A stretch of 6,697 bases of DNA from Pseudomonadota bacterium (GTDB lineage Bacteria; Myxococcota; Myxococcia; Myxococcales; Myxococcaceae), in the NCBI GenBank assembly GCA_023424585.1, contig JAFADT010000283.1:1-6697 (forward strand), in the 5' to 3' direction. Numbering within the stretch: position 1 is the first letter of the stretch; each line of letters opens with the position of its first letter. The notes under the pieces were generated by a model. The model did no database searches and had not been told where the DNA came from. It saw only the letters and a program-made list of their open reading frames with translations. Below, piece after piece: positions 1 to 6,159 of the stretch. The position numbers and the translations under genes are program-made.

Positions 1-1269
1 GCGCTGTCCCCCGCGCCCCTGGTGGCGGCCGCGACGGGCGGTGAGCCCGCGCCGGCGGCCGCCACCCCGGAGGCCCGCCAGCGCGCGGACACCGGGGAGA
101 TCCACGTCCCGGCGGTGCTGATGGCCCTGCCGCACGTGAGCACCGCGGGCACGGCCACGGAGCGGCTGGTGACCACGTTCGCGCTCGGTGCGCTTGGGAC
201 GCACGCGAAGCGGGTGGACGGCGTGGCCATGTCCCTGGGCGCGAACTGGGTGGGCGAGGCGCTGTCCGGCACGCAGCTCACGCTCGGGGCCAACGTGGTG
301 CGGGGCGCCGCGTCCGGCGCGCAGTTCGCCGCGGGCGGCAACATCGTCACGGGTGACCTGCATGGCCTCCAGGCCGCGGTGGGCCTCAACGTGGTGAAGG
401 GCGCGGCGGTGACCGGCCAGTTCTCCGCGGGCGGCAACATCGTGGGCGGCGAGCTGTCCGGCGGCCAGTTCTCCGTGGGCGCGAACATCGCGGGCTCGGG
501 CGGCGTGGGGGGACAGTTCACGGTGGGCGCGAACATCGCGAGCGCGCCGCTCAAGGGCGCGCAGCTCGCGGTGGGCGCCAACATCGCCCCCTCGATGACG
601 GGGCTCCAGGCCTCCACGGGCCTCAACTACGCGGGCCAGATGGAGGGCGCGCAGCTGTCGCTCCTCAACGTGGGCGGCGACGTGTCCGGCGCGCAGGTGG
701 GGCTGGTCAACGTCGCGGGCAAGGTGGAGGGGCTCCAGCTGGGGTTGATCAACGTGGCGCGCGAGTCCCAGGGCGAGGCCCTGGGCCTGCTCAGCTTCAT
801 TGGCAATGGCCAGGCGAACCTCCAGCTGTGGGCCAGCGACATCGCGTACACCAACGCCGCGGTGAAGTTTGGCGGCCGGCACTTCCACACGCTGCTGACG
901 CTGGGCTTCAACCCGGGCACGGACACGCACCGCCGCCGCTACGTGGGAGGCGTGGGCCTTGGCGCGCACATCCCCATGGGGCCATTGTTCTTCGACCTGG
1001 ATGTCATTGGCAGCGGCGTCCACACGGACAACCTCTTTCGCGATGGCGATGGCCTGAACGTGCTGGGACAGTTGCGGCTGGTGGCGGGCTGGCAGGTGGC
1101 GAAGCGGTTCGCGCTCATCGGCGGCGTCACCGGCAACACGCTCGTGACCTGGGACAACGGGGACCGGTGGGAGGAGCTGGGCATCGGGCCCGAGTGGCGG
1201 AGCGTCTCCGACGGGGGCCGCACCACCGTGCGCGTGTGGCCGGGCGTCCTGCTGGGCGTGCAGCTCTGA
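1..1269 (+). CDS. Surface repeat protein with beta-barrel-like C-terminus (5' partial), LA_2272-like
   Basis: The reading frame is open to the left edge, and residues before the first in-window GTG (position 22) read ALSPAPL, like the end of a signal peptide. The true start is therefore probably upstream, and the protein is probably exported. Counting from position 22, residues ~64-248 are about twelve short repeats of the form xGxQxxxGxNxxxxxx. They are 16 residues long at first and 14 at the end (GAQLSLLNV, GAQVGLVNV, GLQLGLINV). Residues ~260-415 alternate polar and hydrophobic residues with many aromatics and glycines, and end in LLGVQL, as expected of outer-membrane beta strands. The repeat style resembles LA_2272-family surface repeat proteins and could form a beta solenoid; family and fold are inferred. 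No enzymatic motif is visible. A GIN-domain lipoprotein gene starts 33 nt downstream, so co-transcription is likely. Function unknown, probably cell surface. Confidence 0.8.
   Translation, partial: ALSPAPLVAAATGGEPAPAAATPEARQRADTGEIHVPAVLMALPHVSTAGTATERLVTTFALGALGTHAKRVDGVAMSLGANWVGEALSGTQLTLGANVVRGAASGAQFAAGGNIVTGDLHGLQAAVGLNVVKGAAVTGQFSAGGNIVGGELSGGQFSVGANIAGSGGVGGQFTVGANIASAPLKGAQLAVGANIAPSMTGLQASTGLNYAGQMEGAQLSLLNVGGDVSGAQVGLVNVAGKVEGLQLGLINVARESQGEALGLLSFIGNGQANLQLWASDIAYTNAAVKFGGRHFHTLLTLGFNPGTDTHRRRYVGGVGLGAHIPMGPLFFDLDVIGSGVHTDNLFRDGDGLNVLGQLRLVAGWQVAKRFALIGGVTGNTLVTWDNGDRWEELGIGPEWRSVSDGGRTTVRVWPGVLLGVQL
211..765 (+). repeat. Tandem coding repeats, 48-nt then 42-nt period
   Basis: These are in-frame tandem repeats encoding about twelve copies of the GxQxxxGxN unit. 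The period is 48 nt (16 residues) through most of the array and shortens to 45 and then 42 nt toward the 3' end. Most copies have diverged at the DNA level. Two neighbours still share an identical 18-nt stretch, at 475-492 and 523-540, exactly one 48-nt period apart. This points to relatively recent duplication or gene conversion within the array. Confidence 0.8.
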
Positions 1270-1291
1270 CGCGGCATCCGATTCGGGATTC

Positions 1292-1297
1292 GGGAGG
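1292..1297 (+). promoter_or_regulatory. Strong Shine-Dalgarno site of the GIN lipoprotein gene
   Basis: GGGAGG lies 5 nt before the ATG at 1303 and fixes that start. It is immediately preceded by a short direct repeat (ATTCGGG twice). No separate promoter is evident in the 33-nt gap, which favours co-transcription with the upstream repeat protein. Confidence 0.7.
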
Positions 1298-1302
1298 GAA
1301 CC

Positions 1303-2145
1303 ATGTGGAAGTGCTTGGGAGGGGTTGCGCTCGCGGTGGGGCTGCTGTCCGGCTGCTACTTCACCGACGAGCTGCAGGGCGACGGCAACACCGTCACGGA
1401 GTCGCGCGTGACCACCGACTTCACCACCGTGGAGAACCGGGGCTCGCTGGAGGTGGTGGTGCGCGAGGGCGAGGTGCCGGACGTGAAGGTCACGCTGGAT
1501 GAGAACCTCCAGCACCGCGTGCGCACCTTCGTGTCGGAGGGCGACACGCTCGTCATCGAGACGGACGGCGCGTTCGCGCCCCAGGGCGCGGCGCGGGTGG
1601 AGGTCCGCGTGCCGCGCATGGTGGGCGCGACGCAGGATGGCTCCGGCTCCCTGCGCGTGGAGGGCTTCGAGCACGTGAAGGAGGACGTGAAGCTGCTGGC
1701 GAAGGGCTCCGGCTCGCTGAGCTTCTGCGGCGGGGTGCGCACCCTGGAGGCGAAGCTCAGCGGCTCCGGGAGCATGGAGCTGTGCGCGGCCGGCGAGGGC
1801 CTGGCCGAGTGGGTGGACCTGTCGCAGACCGGCTCCGGGCGCCTGAAGTGGGCGGGCTCCGCGAAGCAGGTGCGCGCCCTCACGGACGGCTCCGGCTTCA
1901 CGACGCTCACGGGCACCGCCAACCGGCTCGACGCCTGGCTGGACGGCAGCGGTGGCATCGGCGCCTCGGGCCTGCGGGCCGTGGACGTGCGCATCACGTC
2001 GCGGGGCTCGGGGGCGGTCTCCTCGTACGTGGACGGGGGCGGGGCGGTCGTCACGGTCGACTCGTCCGGGAGCGTGGACCTGTATGGCCACGCGCAGTCG
2101 ACCCAGGTGCGGGTCAACGGCAGCGGTCGGGTCAACTGGCACTGA
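1303..2145 (+). CDS. Head GIN domain (DUF2807) lipoprotein
   Basis: This 280-residue protein begins with a lipoprotein signal peptide: Lys3, a hydrophobic core, and lipobox LLSGC with Cys18 as the predicted lipidated residue. The mature protein is therefore predicted to be membrane-anchored. Residues ~35-105 (TDFTTVENRGSLEVVVREG... VEVRVPRM) match the start of the DUF2807 'head GIN' domain, known as a putative adhesin or autotransporter head. From residue 113 on, Gly-Ser-Gly type turns recur every 18-23 residues (about 113, 135, 154, 177, 196, 215, 235, 255, 273). This is the regular turn pattern of a right-handed beta-helix. Cys142 and Cys161 sit in neighbouring turns and might form a disulfide. 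The ATG at 1303 has an excellent Shine-Dalgarno site. No enzymatic residues are visible. A surface or periplasmic structural or adhesive role is inferred; the domain assignment is fairly secure, the function is not. Confidence 0.88.
   Translation: MWKCLGGVALAVGLLSGCYFTDELQGDGNTVTESRVTTDFTTVENRGSLEVVVREGEVPDVKVTLDENLQHRVRTFVSEGDTLVIETDGAFAPQGAARVEVRVPRMVGATQDGSGSLRVEGFEHVKEDVKLLAKGSGSLSFCGGVRTLEAKLSGSGSMELCAAGEGLAEWVDLSQTGSGRLKWAGSAKQVRALTDGSGFTTLTGTANRLDAWLDGSGGIGASGLRAVDVRITSRGSGAVSSYVDGGGAVVTVDSSGSVDLYGHAQSTQVRVNGSGRVNWH
1636..2127 (+). repeat. Nine GSG-turn repeats within the GIN domain
   Basis: The coding repeats carry a Gly-Ser-Gly (once Ser-Ser-Gly) motif at intervals of 22, 19, 23, 19, 19, 20, 20 and 18 residues. 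At DNA level the core is GGCTCCGG or a close variant, and the rest of each unit is diverged. This fits structural repeats of a beta-helix rather than a recent DNA tandem array. Confidence 0.65.
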
Positions 2146-2154
2146 CTAGCTTGT

Positions 2155-2187
2155 CCTCGACACCCGCGAAGGGCGCGGGTGGGGAGG
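2155..2187 (+). promoter_or_regulatory. Hairpin overlapping the ribosome binding site of the alcohol dehydrogenase gene
   Basis: An 8-bp perfect inverted repeat (CACCCGCG at 2161-2168, CGCGGGTG at 2174-2181) has a 5-nt loop. Beyond a 2x2 internal loop, CCTC at 2155-2158 can pair with GAGG at 2184-2187. The latter is the Shine-Dalgarno sequence for the ATG at 2198. The hairpin starts 10 nt after the stop codon of the lipoprotein gene. There is no T-tract, so it is not a canonical intrinsic terminator. It may modulate translation of the dehydrogenase or stabilise the upstream mRNA end. Confidence 0.5.
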
Positions 2188-2197
2188 CAGGCGAGCC

Positions 2198-3205
2198 ATG
2201 GCAGGGACCATGCGGGCGATGGTGCTCCACGCACCCGGACAGCGCTTGCGGCAGGAGGAGCGCCCCATCCCGGAGCCCGGGCCGGAGCAGGTGCTGTTGA
2301 GGGTGCGCGCCTGCGCGGTGTGCCGCACCGACCTGCACGTGGTGGACGGGGAGCTGACGCGCCCGAAGCTGCCGCTGGTGCCGGGCCATGAGATCGTGGC
2401 CACGGTGGTGGAGGCGGGCGCGCGGGTGGAGGGCCTTGCGCCCGGGATGCGGGTGGGCGTGCCGTGGCTGGGGTGGAGCTGCGGGCGGTGCCGCTTCTGC
2501 CGCTCCGGCCGGGAGAACCTCTGCGACACGGCGCGCTTCACCGGCTACGACATCGACGGTGGCTTCGCGGAGTACACCGTCGCGGACGCGCGCTTCTGCT
2601 TCCCCCTGCCTGCCGCGTACAGCGACACGGAGGCCGCGCCGTTGATGTGCGCGGGGCTCATCGGCTTTCGCAGCCTGCGCATGGCGGGCGAGGGAGCGAG
2701 GCTGGGTCTGTATGGCTTTGGCGCCGCCGCGCACATCCTCATCCAGGTGGCCCGCTACCAGGAGCGCCGCGTGTATGCCTTCACGCGCGAGGGCGACGCG
2801 GAGGGGCAGGCGTTCGCGAGAGCGCTGGGCGCGGTGTGGGCGGGAGGCTCGGACACGCTGCCGCCGGAGCCGCTGGAAGCGGCCATCCTCTTCGCCCCCG
2901 TGGGGGCGCTGGTGCCCGCCGCGCTGAAGGCCGTGGACAAGGGCGGCGTGGTGGTGTGCGGCGGCATCCACATGAGTGACATCCCATCCTTCCCCTACTC
3001 GCTCCTGTGGGAGGAGCGGGTGGTGCGCTCGGTGGCGAACCTCACGCGCGGGGACGCGACGGACTTCCTGGCGCTCGCGCCGCGCGTGCCCGTGCGCACG
3101 GAGGTGCGGGTGTTTCCCCTGTCCGCCGCGAACGAGGCGCTCCAGGCCCTGCGCGAAGGCCGCGTGCGAGGGGCCGCGGTCCTGGACATGACGGCGGCGG
3201 AGTAG
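2198..3205 (+). CDS. Zinc-dependent alcohol dehydrogenase (MDR superfamily, CAD2-like)
   Basis: This 335-residue cytosolic oxidoreductase is predicted to interconvert alcohols and aldehydes or ketones with NAD(P)H. The N-terminal GroES-like catalytic domain has Cys42 (CAVCRTDLH), His64-Glu65 (PGHE) and Cys151 (LMCAGLIGFRSL) as catalytic zinc ligands. It also has the four structural zinc cysteines 95, 98, 101 and 109. The Rossmann fold starts around residue 168 with GLYGFGAAAH, a GxGxxA variant of the nucleotide-binding motif. Conserved blocks GVPWLG, ARFTGYDIDGG, FAPVGALVPAAL, GIHMSDIP and SVANLTR closely resemble the bacterial CAD2/AdhA-like subgroup. The length is normal for it and no key residue is missing. 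The substrate cannot be deduced. The ATG at 2198 is chosen because GGAGG precedes it by 10 nt; a second in-frame ATG at 2210 is possible. The gene stands 52 nt after the lipoprotein gene with no obvious functional link to it. Confidence 0.93.
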   Translation: MAGTMRAMVLHAPGQRLRQEERPIPEPGPEQVLLRVRACAVCRTDLHVVDGELTRPKLPLVPGHEIVATVVEAGARVEGLAPGMRVGVPWLGWSCGRCRFCRSGRENLCDTARFTGYDIDGGFAEYTVADARFCFPLPAAYSDTEAAPLMCAGLIGFRSLRMAGEGARLGLYGFGAAAHILIQVARYQERRVYAFTREGDAEGQAFARALGAVWAGGSDTLPPEPLEAAILFAPVGALVPAALKAVDKGGVVVCGGIHMSDIPSFPYSLLWEERVVRSVANLTRGDATDFLALAPRVPVRTEVRVFPLSAANEALQALREGRVRGAAVLDMTAAE

Positions 3206-3283
3206 GGCCGCGCCGGAGCGAGTGCCCGCGCGCCTGGCTGCCCGGATGCTCGGGGCCGGGGGAGTGCACACCTTTCGCGGCAC

Positions 3284-3288
3284 GGAGG
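3284..3288 (+). promoter_or_regulatory. Shine-Dalgarno site supporting the DUF1360 start at 3300
   Basis: GGAGG lies 11 nt before the ATG at 3300. The frame stays open upstream to a GTG at 3222 and an ATG at 3246, but neither has a comparable site. The upstream residues (MPARLAARMLGAGG) also do not look like part of the DUF1360 fold. Confidence 0.55.
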
Positions 3289-3299
3289 CTGCGCACCCC

Positions 3300-3932
3300 A
3301 TGAGAGCGCTCGAGGCAACGCGACCGTTCGCTGGCTACGACTCGGAACACCACCCGCTGGGCTCGTACGCGGCGCTCATCGGGACGTTCAGCACGTCGCT
3401 GCTCGGCTTCCTGGGGTGGATGCGTGTCTCGGGGAGGCGGCTGCCGGAGCGCCCGGGCTGGAAGGACCTGGTGCTGTTCGGCGTCGCGACGCATGCGGTG
3501 ACCCGGCTGGTGGCCCTGGACCGGGTCTTCGGCGTGCTGCGAGCCCCCTTCACGCGCTACGCGTCCGACAGCACCGCGGGCGAGGTGGTGGAGACCGCGC
3601 GGGGCGAAGGTCCCCGGCGCGCGCTGGGCGAGCTGCTGGACTGCCCCTTCTGCCTGACGCCGTGGGTGGCCTCGGGCTTCATGGTGGCGTCGGCGGTGCG
3701 CCCGCGCGAGACGCGCTTCGTGGCCTCCATCTTCGCGCTCAGCGCGGCGTCCTTCTTCCTGCACCGGACCTACGAGTGGGTGGGCGAAGGGCTGCACCGC
3801 GCCCGTGCGCAGGCGGCGCTCCTGGACAAGCAGCAGAAGGAGGAGTCCGACGCCGACGCGAACGTGCGACTCCCCGGCCGAGGACCGCAGGTCGTGGAGC
3901 CGGGCCGGGCCCCCATCCCGTCCCCGAGCTGA
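3300..3932 (+). CDS. DUF1360 domain-containing membrane protein
   Basis: This 210-residue protein, counted from the ATG at 3300, matches the DUF1360 (YjcA-like) family. Hydrophobic segments lie at about residues 20-41, 56-73, 117-133 and 139-156. The signature blocks are present: ATHAVTRLVALDRVFGVLRAPF (residues 62-84) and ELLDCPFCLTPWVA (residues 111-124), with the CPFC cysteine pair at 115 and 118. The C-terminal ~45 residues are charged and Pro/Gly-rich, probably a cytoplasmic tail. DUF1360 has no established biochemical function. A Bacillus member, YjcA, is annotated as sporulation-related, but that role should not be transferred on this evidence. The CxxC pair could bind metal or be redox-active. 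The reading frame could begin at 3222 (236 residues), but 3300 has the better ribosome site. It lies 94 nt after the dehydrogenase gene and 58 nt before the DUF2079 gene. Confidence 0.85.
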   Translation: MRALEATRPFAGYDSEHHPLGSYAALIGTFSTSLLGFLGWMRVSGRRLPERPGWKDLVLFGVATHAVTRLVALDRVFGVLRAPFTRYASDSTAGEVVETARGEGPRRALGELLDCPFCLTPWVASGFMVASAVRPRETRFVASIFALSAASFFLHRTYEWVGEGLHRARAQAALLDKQQKEESDADANVRLPGRGPQVVEPGRAPIPSPS

Positions 3933-3990
3933 GCGCCGCTGAACCCATCGCCTCCCCGGCGGAAGCGCGCTACAAGGCCGCGCGTCCGCG

Positions 3991-5415
3991 ATGACCGTCC
4001 CCTCCGAGTCCCGACAGCGCTGGTGGAGCCTGCTCGTGCTGCCGGGCCTGGTGCTGCTGTGGCTGGGCGTGGTCGTGGCGCCGGTGTGGCTCCAGGCCGC
4101 GCGCCTGTGCTTCGCGAGCTATGACCTGGGCATCTACACCCAGGCGCTGGCGCGGCTGTCCTTCCAGGAGCCGAACCCCTGGCTCAGCGTCCGGCAGGTC
4201 CACGTGTTCGCGGACCACTTCGACCCGGTGCTGTGGCTGGCCCGGCCGCTCGTCGCGGTGCTGCCCGCGAAGTGGGCGGGGCTCGTGGCGGAGGCGGCCT
4301 TCGTCCTGCTGTCGCTCGCGCCGCTCGTGTGGCTCCAGGCGCGAGGGCTGTTGGACCGGGCCTCCACCGCGCTCCTGGCCGCGCTGCTGCTGTTCAACCC
4401 CGGGACGACGGCCGCGCTCACCTTCCCCATCCACCCCACCACGTGGGCCATGCTGCCGTGGACGTGGCTCGCGGTGGCGTATGGCCTCAAGCGCACGGGG
4501 TGGATGCTGGCCGCGCTGGTGCTGCTGTTCGCGTGCAAGGAGGAGTTCCCCTTCGTGGGCCTGGTGCTCGCCGGAGGGCTGTGGCTGCGCGGCGAGCGCC
4601 GGGCCGCGCTGGCGGTCTTCGCGCTGTCGGCGGCGTGGCTCGCGTTCGTGTTCGTGGGGCGCGCGGGGTGGCTGGGGCAGACGGTGGACTACCGCTCGCG
4701 GCTGCTGCCGGAGCCGGGGCAGGGCTGGGGCGCGTACCTGCGTGAGCGGCTGGGCGGGAAGCAGCTCTCGCGCATTGGCACGTTGCTGGCGGCCTTCCTG
4801 CCCCTGGGCATCTGGGCGTGGCGCCGCAAGTGGCGGCCGGATCCGCTGTGGCTGGCGCTGCTGCTGCCCATGCTGGCCATCCGCTTCACGGGCATGGCGT
4901 GGCGGTTCCAGTACGGCGCGCCGCTGATGGCCGCGGTCGTCATGGTCTTCCTGCCGCTCCTGCGGCAGCACCGCCCACCGGCCTGGGTGCTGGTCGCGAC
5001 CGGCCTCCTGCTCTACACGACCAACGACAACACCGTGCGCGCCGCGGGGCGCACCCTCTTCACGCCAGCGGTCTTCCCCGCGCACTGTCCGGCCACGGCC
5101 CCTCGCCTCGCGAGCGTCCGGCGTGCGCTGGACGTCCTCGCCGAGAACCCCGGGGGGAGGGTGCTGCTGGAGGGCAACCTCGTCGCGGAGGCAGGGGCGC
5201 GGGACGACGTCTTCGCGGTGGGTGGGCCCCAGCCCGACGACCTCGTCTACGACCTGGTGCTGGTGGAGAAGCCCCCCGCAGGCAGCGTCTGGCCGCTGCC
5301 CGCCGGACGCATGGAGGCGCTCATCGACGAGTGGCGCTCGGGGCCGGGCACGCAGGTGCTCGTCGACGACGCGCACGTCTTCTTCGCGCGCGGCCGCTTC
5401 ACCGTGAGTCGCTGA
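3991..5415 (+). CDS. DUF2079 polytopic membrane protein, possible GT-C-like glycosyltransferase
   Basis: This 474-residue integral membrane protein has about 9-11 hydrophobic segments, the first at residues ~13-35 and the last at ~330-342. A soluble C-terminal domain of ~130 residues follows. Family marks of DUF2079 are the first-loop block YDLGIYTQAL (Asp45, Gln51), VFADHFDPVLWLARPL (His76) and the charged CKEEFPF block (Lys183, Glu184, Glu185) between membrane segments. DUF2079 proteins are generally regarded as related to GT-C glycosyltransferases, in which an acidic residue in the first extracytoplasmic loop is catalytic. Asp45 would be the candidate here; that role is inference. A lipid-linked sugar donor and envelope glycan acceptor would follow from this but are not shown. 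The ATG at 3991 has only a weak upstream AAGG. It may share a transcript with the DUF1360 gene, both encoding membrane proteins. Confidence 0.85.
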   Translation: MTVPSESRQRWWSLLVLPGLVLLWLGVVVAPVWLQAARLCFASYDLGIYTQALARLSFQEPNPWLSVRQVHVFADHFDPVLWLARPLVAVLPAKWAGLVAEAAFVLLSLAPLVWLQARGLLDRASTALLAALLLFNPGTTAALTFPIHPTTWAMLPWTWLAVAYGLKRTGWMLAALVLLFACKEEFPFVGLVLAGGLWLRGERRAALAVFALSAAWLAFVFVGRAGWLGQTVDYRSRLLPEPGQGWGAYLRERLGGKQLSRIGTLLAAFLPLGIWAWRRKWRPDPLWLALLLPMLAIRFTGMAWRFQYGAPLMAAVVMVFLPLLRQHRPPAWVLVATGLLLYTTNDNTVRAAGRTLFTPAVFPAHCPATAPRLASVRRALDVLAENPGGRVLLEGNLVAEAGARDDVFAVGGPQPDDLVYDLVLVEKPPAGSVWPLPAGRMEALIDEWRSGPGTQVLVDDAHVFFARGRFTVSR

Positions 5416-5461
5416 GCCTCGTGTCTGGCAATGGCGGGAGGGGCCGCGCCGTAATCCGGGC

Positions 5462-6071
5462 ATGCACCTCTTCCTCCTCGTGGGAGGCCTGCTGACGGCG
5501 GCTCCTTCCCCCTACCTGGACCCGCGGAGCACCGGGGCCGCGTACTGCTACGACCCGGCGAGCCCCGTGCTGCACGAGGCCTTCCGCCGCCCGAAGCCCA
5601 CCCCCGCCACGCGCGTGGACAGCGCCGCGCTGGCGGAGGACGTGCGCTTCCTGCACCAGCTCCTGCGCACCACCTACTCCGGCTGGCCGGAGCTGCTCGC
5701 GCACCGCACGTTCGATCCGGATGCCTTCTTCCAGGACTGGAGCGCGAAGGTGGCCGCGTCCGGGCCCACCGTGTCCTCCCAGGACGGCGTGCTCACCCCC
5801 ACCATCGCCGTCCGAGAGCGGCGCGTACGCCCTGCACCGCGCCACCGGAGCGCCGCTGGTGGGGGAGCGGACGGGCGGCTTCCTCACCTACGGCAACGCG
5901 CCGAGCTTCGTCCTGCCGCGCACCGGGTTCGCCTGGGTGGTGCCCACCAAGCGCAACTACTTCGACGCACCCGTGGAAGGCGTAGGACACGCGGTGCAGG
6001 TGTACCTGGACGCGGAGGACCTCGGGCGTCCAGTAGCGGAGCTGCTGCCTCGCTTGCGCAAACTGCCATGA
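5462..6071 (+). pseudogene. S41-family peptidase remnant, internal deletion with frameshift
   Basis: Two halves of one peptidase gene lie in different frames. From the ATG at 5462, the first ~117 residues give a short signal-like hydrophobic start and an S41-type N-terminal region (AEDVRFLHQLLRTTYSGWPELL). From about 5808 the meaningful frame is shifted by +1: SESGAYALHRATGAPLVGERTGGF, then PRTGFAWVVPTKRNYFDAP, ending LLPRLRKLP with TGA at 6069-6071. This is the typical C-terminal end of S41 tail-specific-protease-like enzymes. Together the halves give ~205 residues, whereas such proteins are usually well over 350. The PDZ-like or middle region and the segment leading to the catalytic serine are missing. 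The junction lies close to where the serine motif (SxxE) would be. In the first frame translation runs on to 6136 as Arg-rich nonsense. The gene is probably inactive. The ATG has a poorly spaced ribosome site (GGGAGGGG at 5436-5443). Confidence 0.75.
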
Positions 6072-6075
6072 GTCA

Positions 6076-6100
6076 ACGTGCCCCATGCACCGGGGCGCGT
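6076..6100 (+). terminator. Strong GC-rich hairpin after the S41 remnant
   Basis: A 9-bp stem with one G-U pair (6076-6084 with 6092-6100) encloses a 7-nt loop, 4 nt after the stop codon at 6069-6071. No T-run follows, so it may act as a non-canonical terminator or an mRNA-end stabiliser. Its arms also have alternative partners downstream at 6111-6116 and 6122-6128. Confidence 0.45.
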
Positions 6101-6110
6101 GTCCCGTCAT

Positions 6111-6128
6111 GCCCCGCGGAAATGGGGC
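6111..6128 (+). repeat. Second inverted repeat, complementary to the preceding hairpin
   Basis: GCCCC at 6111-6115 and GGGGC at 6124-6128 form a 5-bp stem with an 8-nt loop. The same bases can pair with the earlier hairpin: GCCCCAT at 6080-6086 with ATGGGGC at 6122-6128 (7 bp), and CGGGGC at 6091-6096 with GCCCCG at 6111-6116 (6 bp). Four mutually complementary segments therefore lie within 49 nt, about 60-110 nt upstream of the predicted hpf-family transcription start. Confidence 0.4.
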
Positions 6129-6159
6129 CGTTATAGGTATCCCAGTGGGTCCCAGGGGT

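Noticed and set aside
1356..2234. A 292-codon minus-strand open frame over the lipoprotein gene.
   Set aside because: Ser/Pro/Arg-rich shadow of the GSG repeats; the + strand has a lipobox, ribosome site and GIN domain.
3195..3215. A 5-bp GC stem at the end of the alcohol dehydrogenase gene.
   Set aside because: Short stem, 11-nt loop, no T-tract; expected by chance in sequence this GC-rich.
3235..3250. A second possible -24/-12 promoter before the DUF1360 gene (GG at 3236-3237, GC at 3248-3249).
   Set aside because: Spacing is right but only 8 of 12 consensus positions match, which is easily reached by chance at this GC content.
3222..3299. Extending the DUF1360 protein to the GTG at 3222.
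   Set aside because: There is no good ribosome site there and the extra residues are Ala/Arg/Gly-rich without family similarity; the ATG at 3300 follows GGAGG.
2132..3301. A 389-codon minus-strand open frame over the alcohol dehydrogenase gene.
   Set aside because: The + strand encodes a dehydrogenase with all zinc ligands; the antisense product is His/Arg/Ala-rich and featureless.
3970..5463. A 497-codon open frame on the minus strand covering the whole DUF2079 gene.
   Set aside because: Its product is Arg/Gln/Pro/His-rich low-complexity sequence with no domain. Long antisense frames are expected in very GC-rich genes, and the + strand product has clear membrane segments and family motifs.
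5808..6071. Programmed +1 frameshift as an explanation for the two-frame S41 gene.
   Set aside because: A frameshift alone would not explain the missing middle of the protein, and no slippery run or stimulatory structure is evident at the junction.
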